The position numbers and the translations under genes are program-made. From the NCBI GenBank assembly GCA_002751075.1, contig NAOQ01001065.1:3848-14399 (forward strand): a DNA stretch of 10,552 nt, read 5' to 3'. Positions 7,278 through 10,552 of the stretch are shown here, piece by piece (the stretch's first letter is position 1; each line of letters starts with the position of its first letter). This DNA is from Ichthyophonus hoferi. Its lineage: Eukaryota > Opisthokonta > Ichthyosporea > Ichthyophonida > Ichthyophonidae. The notes below the pieces were generated by a model, which was not told the origin of the DNA, made no database searches, and was given only the letters and a program-made list of their open reading frames with translations.

Positions 7278-7418
7278 GGTAGTTTAACTACAGGAACTCC
7301 GCGGCTCCCGGTCCCTTTCAAACCAATGCACTTCTCGTCGCTGACTCGCGCATAGACTTGTAGTTAAGCAATCCTTCATTATATTAGATTTATAGTACAC
7401 GTTATTTAGAACATGTAC

Positions 7419-7460
7419 GATAACGGGTCTGTATCCGTTATCCTCGTCTGACAGACCCGT
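7419..7460. other. two mutually exclusive hairpins
   Basis: GATAACGG (7419-7426) pairs with CCGTTATC (7435-7442). ACGGGTCTG (7423-7431) pairs with CAGACCCGT (7452-7460). The two helices share ACGG and cannot coexist, a switch-like layout. Confidence 0.7.
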
Positions 7461-7501
7461 ACTTTCGATGCTCACATCTTAGTGTGTGCCTCAAAGCACG
7501 G

Positions 7502-7638
7502 TTACTCATTAGGTTAGCGTGCTTATTCGTTAAGAATGAGGCCAGTCTTAACGGCCTCTATAATGAAATAAGTTCCATTACTTTAGTATAGTGAGTGTGG
7601 TAATGGCATACTCATTGGACTAAAGACCTAATGAGTAA
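7502..7638. other. 12-bp long-range pairing with local competitors
   Basis: TTACTCATTAGG (7502-7513) is perfectly complementary to CCTAATGAGTAA (7627-7638). The right half can instead pair locally with TACTCATT (7609-7616). The left half lies in the loop of a GCACG/CGTGC hairpin. Inside are CGTTAAG/CTTAACG (7528-7534 with 7547-7553) and a CCATTAC/GTAATGG hairpin near 7574-7607. Confidence 0.65.
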
Positions 7639-7750
7639 TTGCAGTCTGTCATGCCTCTTATGTATCTTGATACATCAGTGACAACAACTATTACATATTC
7701 TTATCATACTTGCTGTTATGATAACTCGACTATAATATGGTTCCATAAGT

Positions 7751-7972
7751 ATCTATGGGTGATGAACGTAGTGAATCACTATAGATGCGAAAAGGCTCCA
7801 CAGTATATATTCAGCAGTGTCGAGCGGAATATATAAGGAGGATTATGCATATTATACTATATATAGGATATTCATGGAGATTATATCGGAAGATACTACG
7901 TGATATATTCATATAGTACAATATCCATAAATCTATGTATATTCATAACAATAGATGTCCTTTGAGCTATTA
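7751..7972 (+). repeat. Module A copy A6
   Basis: The upstream arm is ATCTAT (7751-7756) with ATAGAT (7781-7786), enclosing GTGAT/ATCAC. Then GCGAAAAGGCTCC, an arm with the same loop as A4, GGAGGATTATG, a second arm with ATATCGGAAGATACT (7883-7897), CATAAATCTATGTA...ACAATAGAT, and GTCCTTTGAGCTAT (7957-7970). The closing helix GGCTC (7794-7798) with GAGCT (7964-7968) includes one G-U pair in this sense. This is the most typical copy. Confidence 0.8.
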
Positions 7973-8690
7973 TAGCAATCGTATTATACCTATAGGTACT
8001 AATCCTTCGTGCTATATTCTTGTATCATACCTAAGGAATTCTCAACAGTAGTCACCCAAGCTAAATTGTCACGGACAAGCTGACTAAACACTGCGGTACG
8101 TGAGAATAGCTCTGTGAACCTTAGATATGAGACACGAGCCCCTTGCTTTAACTCAGTCTTCGTGGCTCTAAGAATAATGGTCTAGGATTAGCCCTATAAG
8201 TCGAATCAGGACTATTGCGTAGCTTCCATTAGGAAGCTTCTTATGACTTCATAAGATAGTATGAAAAGAATATTTAGTACTCTTTCAGACCTGCGTACTA
8301 AATAGTTTGCTGACACGCTCATTCTACTAATTCGCTACTCCCTACGGTCGTTCCTCCAATTACTAATGTTTCACATGTTCACATTTGCGTAATTGAAGTC
8401 GATTAATTTCTACAGACTCAAATAAATCTTCAATTTATTTATATAATAATAATGATTATTATAGGATGTCAGTAATTCTCCGTAGGATCCATCGTGTAAC
8501 GCCGAAGTACCGGGGAGGGGGGTGCGATGGTGAGAATCCTAAGCAAGAATTCCTTAGTGGCGGTCTTGTCGAAGACATAGACACAGTGTAACGGCGTCTA
8601 GGCTTTTTAATTACTATGATGATCACCTTGGTGGGAATGCGAAGGGGAGTCATAGTAGTTTATAAAAACAGCGCAAAGAATTCGGCCACC
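7973..8690. other. non-coding stretch with hairpins
   Basis: AGCTTCC-ATTA-GGAAGCT (8221-8238) is followed by CTTATG-ACTT-CATAAG (8240-8255). CAATTAC (8357-8363) pairs with GTAATTG (8389-8395). AATAAAT/ATTTATT (8421-8427 with 8433-8439) and ATAATAAT-AATG-ATTATTAT (8443-8462) are adjacent. No gene is seen; a 64-codon minus frame at 8459-8653 is unsupported. Confidence 0.6.
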
Positions 8691-8694
8691 TTCG

Positions 8695-8765
8695 AAGAAG
8701 TTAGGACTCGAGAGATAGTGGATTAGTAGGTAAGTCTACCCGACTTACGGATCTCGAGACTTCTT
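8695..8765. other. bulged coaxial hairpin
   Basis: AAGAAGT (8695-8701) pairs with ACTTCTT (8759-8765). After a five-base bulge on the left only, CTCGAGA (8707-8713) pairs with TCTCGAG (8752-8758). An inner GTAAGT/ACTTAC hairpin (8730-8735 with 8743-8748) caps it. Confidence 0.7.
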
Positions 8766-8775
8766 ACGAGAGACA

Positions 8776-8863
8776 GGACCTAGGTCCAGGGTGACTCCGA
8801 AAAGGGGTTGTGAATTAATCGAACGGTGATCCGGAGTTCACCAGTATTGGTTAATCACACAAC
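8776..8863 (+). other. pseudoknot or two-state switch candidate
   Basis: Helix 1 is GGTGACTCCG (8790-8799) with CGGAGTTCACC (8832-8842), one bulge. Helix 2 is GTTGTGAATTAATC (8807-8820) with GGTTAATCACACAAC (8849-8863), including T8819 with G8850 as a wobble. The strands are interleaved as 1, 2, 1', 2', the order of an H-type pseudoknot. A nested alternative replaces helix 1 by GGTGA (8825-8829) with TCACC (8838-8842), leaving CGGAG in the loop to contact CTCCG. The palindrome GGACCTAGGTCC (8776-8787) sits directly upstream. Confidence 0.6.
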
Positions 8864-9290
8864 TTAGCCATTTGGAGGACTATAAATTACATTAATCTAT
8901 TAATGGATTTATGACTCAAATATAGTGGGAATAGGAGCTATATTTGACATGGCCCATAAGTATAGATGGGGCATACTCTATACCGCTATAGACCTGCTCT
9001 GACCAGAGGCAATGGCAGATCCAGGATATAGATGTATAACTATTAACCTAGTAGTATTATAATACTACTCATATCCCATATTGGGATCCTTGAGTCATAC
9101 TCGGAATAAGCATGTAGAGACCGGAGCGTCCTGATCTCAAGGATACTGTCGTGACTTGAAATAGTCGACAGTTTAGGAGAACGTGCAATCAGAGGACGAA
9201 ACTGCAAGTAACCTATGTCTAGGTTAATTCAGACTATAAGAGGCGCGACAATATAGGAATATGATATAATAGACCAGGTATTCGAGGGAA
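8864..9290. other. non-coding stretch with hairpins
   Basis: ATAAAT/ATTTAT (8882-8887 with 8907-8912) encloses CATTAAT/ATTAATG (8890-8896 with 8899-8905). GTAGTATTATAATACTAC (9051-9068) is a perfect palindrome. ATCCTTGAG (9086-9094) pairs with CTCAAGGAT (9136-9144), and a CTGTCG/CGACAG hairpin follows. Confidence 0.6.
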
Positions 9291-9293
9291 TCA

Positions 9294-9455
9294 CTGGTTA
9301 TTATTGACGTATAATGCCTTCGTCAGTGCTAGTAATTGCCAGGAGGGTCAATCGACTGAGCGGGTAGACGAGGAGAAGTTGGATGCACAATTTGCTCTGC
9401 CTCCTAGAGATGGCATTCTAGGCAATAATAGCTAGTTATTATTGAGGATAACCAG
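9294..9455. other. 160-base branched domain
   Basis: CTGGTTAT (9294-9301) pairs with ATAACCAG (9448-9455), closing a domain that contains CAATAATA/TATTATTG (9423-9430 with 9437-9444) and further unresolved pairing. Confidence 0.6.
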
Positions 9456-9490
9456 CTTCTTATATCTTATTGCGAAGTTATGAGTAATAT

Positions 9491-9609
9491 TATAATGATA
9501 ATAGGATAATCATTATACTATGGTATAAAGTATGTACCAACGTTAAGTACCTTATACCCTGTATTAGGAATAGCTAAGCTTAAGGCTATTTCGCTAAAGC
9601 ACGTTGGTA
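9491..9609. other. hairpin and long-range stem
   Basis: TATAATGAT (9491-9499) pairs with ATCATTATA (9509-9517). TACCAACGT (9535-9543) pairs with ACGTTGGTA (9601-9609), extended by GTA/TAC past a bulge. Confidence 0.65.
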
Positions 9610-9773
9610 TACCTAGATCTTACGTAGTAATGTATCAATACTAGTCTCACTGTATGTATACCGTGAAAGACCTAGGTAGGAAGTACTACCTTCCCACAAC
9701 TACGATAATAAAGTAGTTTATTACTATAGTTTGGGTTAGTAGTGCTGATCTATACTACCAATTGTATATACGA

Positions 9774-9945
9774 TCACCATACTGACAGCTTGCTGTCCAG
9801 TAGAGGTGAGAAGGCTCCACAATATAGGTATATATGTAATATATAACGTATATGGAGGATTATGAGTATAGTACTGTATACAGTAACTATATACATAAAT
9901 TTATAACTAGTATACTACTAGTATATAAATGACCTTCGAGTGATC
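9774..9945 (+). repeat. Module A copy A7
   Basis: The upstream arm TCACC (9774-9778) with GGTGA (9805-9809) encloses GACAGC-TT-GCTGTC (9784-9797). Then GAAGGCTCCACAATA, an AT-rich arm, GGAGGATTATG, a TATAGTACTGTATACAGTAACTATA arm, CATAAATTTAT...ATAAATGACC and TTCGAGTGATC. The closing helix would be GCTC with GAGT, including one G-U pair. Confidence 0.7.
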
Positions 9946-10010
9946 TTTATTCTATTACACTATATATATCATATATAGTTACTAGTAATAGTTTATAACT
10001 CACGAACAAC

Positions 10011-10174
10011 GTTCAGGAATGAGGGCCTTGAGTTGTGACATGAGGCAATATATCTGGACACGAGGTGTGTTCAGGAATGAGGGCCTTGAGCACCGACATG
10101 TTCAGATAGTAACTATTATTAGTAATTCTTAGAATATCTCGTATGGGAGATTCGTCGTATTAAGGAATGAGGGC
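10011..10174 (+). repeat. Motif E array, three copies
   Basis: The 22-base sequence at 10011-10032, with core AGGAATGAGGGCCTTGAG, recurs exactly at 10069-10090. A third, shorter copy AGGAATGAGGGC lies at 10163-10174. Each copy is flanked by a different short stem: AACTC/GAGTT, GGTG/CACC and TATTA/TAATA. The motif therefore appears as a conserved loop on unrelated stems. Confidence 0.8.
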
Positions 10175-10220
10175 ATATAATAGACGGACCCCTAGAGTTA
10201 TTATAATAATGTAATGAGTA

Positions 10221-10388
10221 TGGCTCATTGGGTATTATAACTATATGTAATATGGTTATAATTTATGTATAGTAATACTACTTGTAGTGGTACTATCATA
10301 AACCTGATATACATAGTATATTATGGTACCAATTCGCGTATGTATAGCCATATAGGTGTCTAAGACACCTATAGTCCTATATACATAC
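10221..10388 (-). repeat. Module A copy A8 (minus strand)
   Basis: On the minus strand the upstream arm is a long stem: TATAGGTGTC/GACACCTATA with a three-base loop (10351-10373) inside GTATGTATA/TATACATAC (10338-10346 with 10380-10388). Then ACGCGAATTGGTACCATAAT, GGTTTATG in place of GGATTATG, a second arm, CATAAATTATAAC, and CCCAATGAGCCATAC. It is divergent in the central joining sequence but keeps the order. Confidence 0.65.
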
Positions 10389-10502
10389 TCATGTAATTGA
10401 ATAGTATATGACTAATTGTAGATTATGGACTATTGTTAGTACATAGCCTTACTGTTTACGTATGGATATGTATCCAAACAATGAGCCTATTATATACTAA
10501 TT

Positions 10503-10522
10503 TACCTATATGTCTATAGGTA
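10503..10522. other. terminal 8-bp hairpin
   Basis: TACCTATA and TATAGGTA pair around TGTC, close to the right edge. No similarity between the right edge and the left edge was found that would prove circularity. Confidence 0.7.
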
Positions 10523-10552
10523 CTTGAGTATATAACATCAATGAATGACTGA

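Larger units (their letters stand above)
1..10552. other. hairpin-saturated non-coding DNA, no supported gene
   Basis: No frame on either strand looks protein-coding: the longest is 103 codons (5118-5429, minus), others are 60-75 codons, and they overlap each other in opposite strands without recognisable motifs. Stop codons are dense in all frames because TAG, TAA and TATA-type words are common. I saw no tRNA cloverleaf and no recognisable rRNA core word. Inverted repeats of 6-14 bp with short loops occur almost continuously, including many perfect ones, which is far more than base composition should give. The window reads as selected or actively maintained secondary structure rather than unconstrained spacer. 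Organelle non-coding DNA, a long structured RNA locus, or a non-coding replicon are all possible. Confidence 0.8.

Noticed and set aside
1-10552. CRISPR array
   Set aside because: Repeats are unevenly spaced, on both strands and of differing sequence. There is no regular repeat-spacer period.
10490-10552. End-to-end overlap proving a circular molecule
   Set aside because: The last bases do not repeat the first bases. Apart from short ATGA-type words nothing matches, so circularity cannot be claimed.

Overview
This window contains no protein gene, tRNA or rRNA that I can support. The longest open frame is 103 codons on the minus strand at 5118-5429. All open frames are short, overlap on both strands, and read like translated random sequence. 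What the window does hold is exceptionally dense intramolecular base pairing. Nearly every 30-100 bases contains an inverted repeat of 6-14 bp with a short loop (3-15 nt), often nested into multi-branched shapes. The sequence is moderately AT-rich, with somewhat more GC-rich patches near 3600-3910 and 4790-5600.

Several structural modules recur. Module A (about 130-240 nt, eight copies, five plus and three minus) has an upstream stem ending in GCGAA-like bases, a closing helix, three hairpin arms, and conserved joining sequences such as CTCCACAAT, GGAGGATTATG and GTCCTTTGAGCTAT. Module B (about 160 nt) occurs twice in opposite orientation at 6026-6185 and 7117-7277, with conserved loop blocks and stems that differ in sequence but still pair. 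Motif C (23 nt) occurs three times at 5924-6384. Unit D is a 144-bp tandem repeat at the left edge. Motif E is a conserved loop presented on unrelated stems near the right edge, with a possible fourth copy at 7528-7553. Compensatory stem changes and G-U pairs in the module's own sense favour folding as RNA (or single-stranded DNA) over a pure sequence-level signal.

Layout: 1-262 tandem D; 271-481 A1; 482-2580 diverse hairpins and junctions; 2581-2863 A2; 2864-4244 hairpins; 4245-4400 A3 (minus); 4400-5880 hairpins, GC-richer, with the longest chance frames; 5880-7280 a compound region of C, B1, A4, A5 (minus) and B2 (minus); 7280-7750 switch-like alternative helices; 7751-7972 A6; 7973-9770 hairpins and a pseudoknot candidate; 9774-9945 A7; 10011-10174 E array; 10221-10388 A8 (minus).

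The source cannot be named from sequence alone. Possibilities are a hairpin-rich non-coding part of an organelle genome, a very long structured non-coding RNA locus, or a non-coding RNA or single-stranded DNA replicon. Because modules lie on both strands, one single-stranded transcript would not contain all modules in the same sense. Either both strands are used or DNA-level turnover spreads the modules. The module names A-E are mine.
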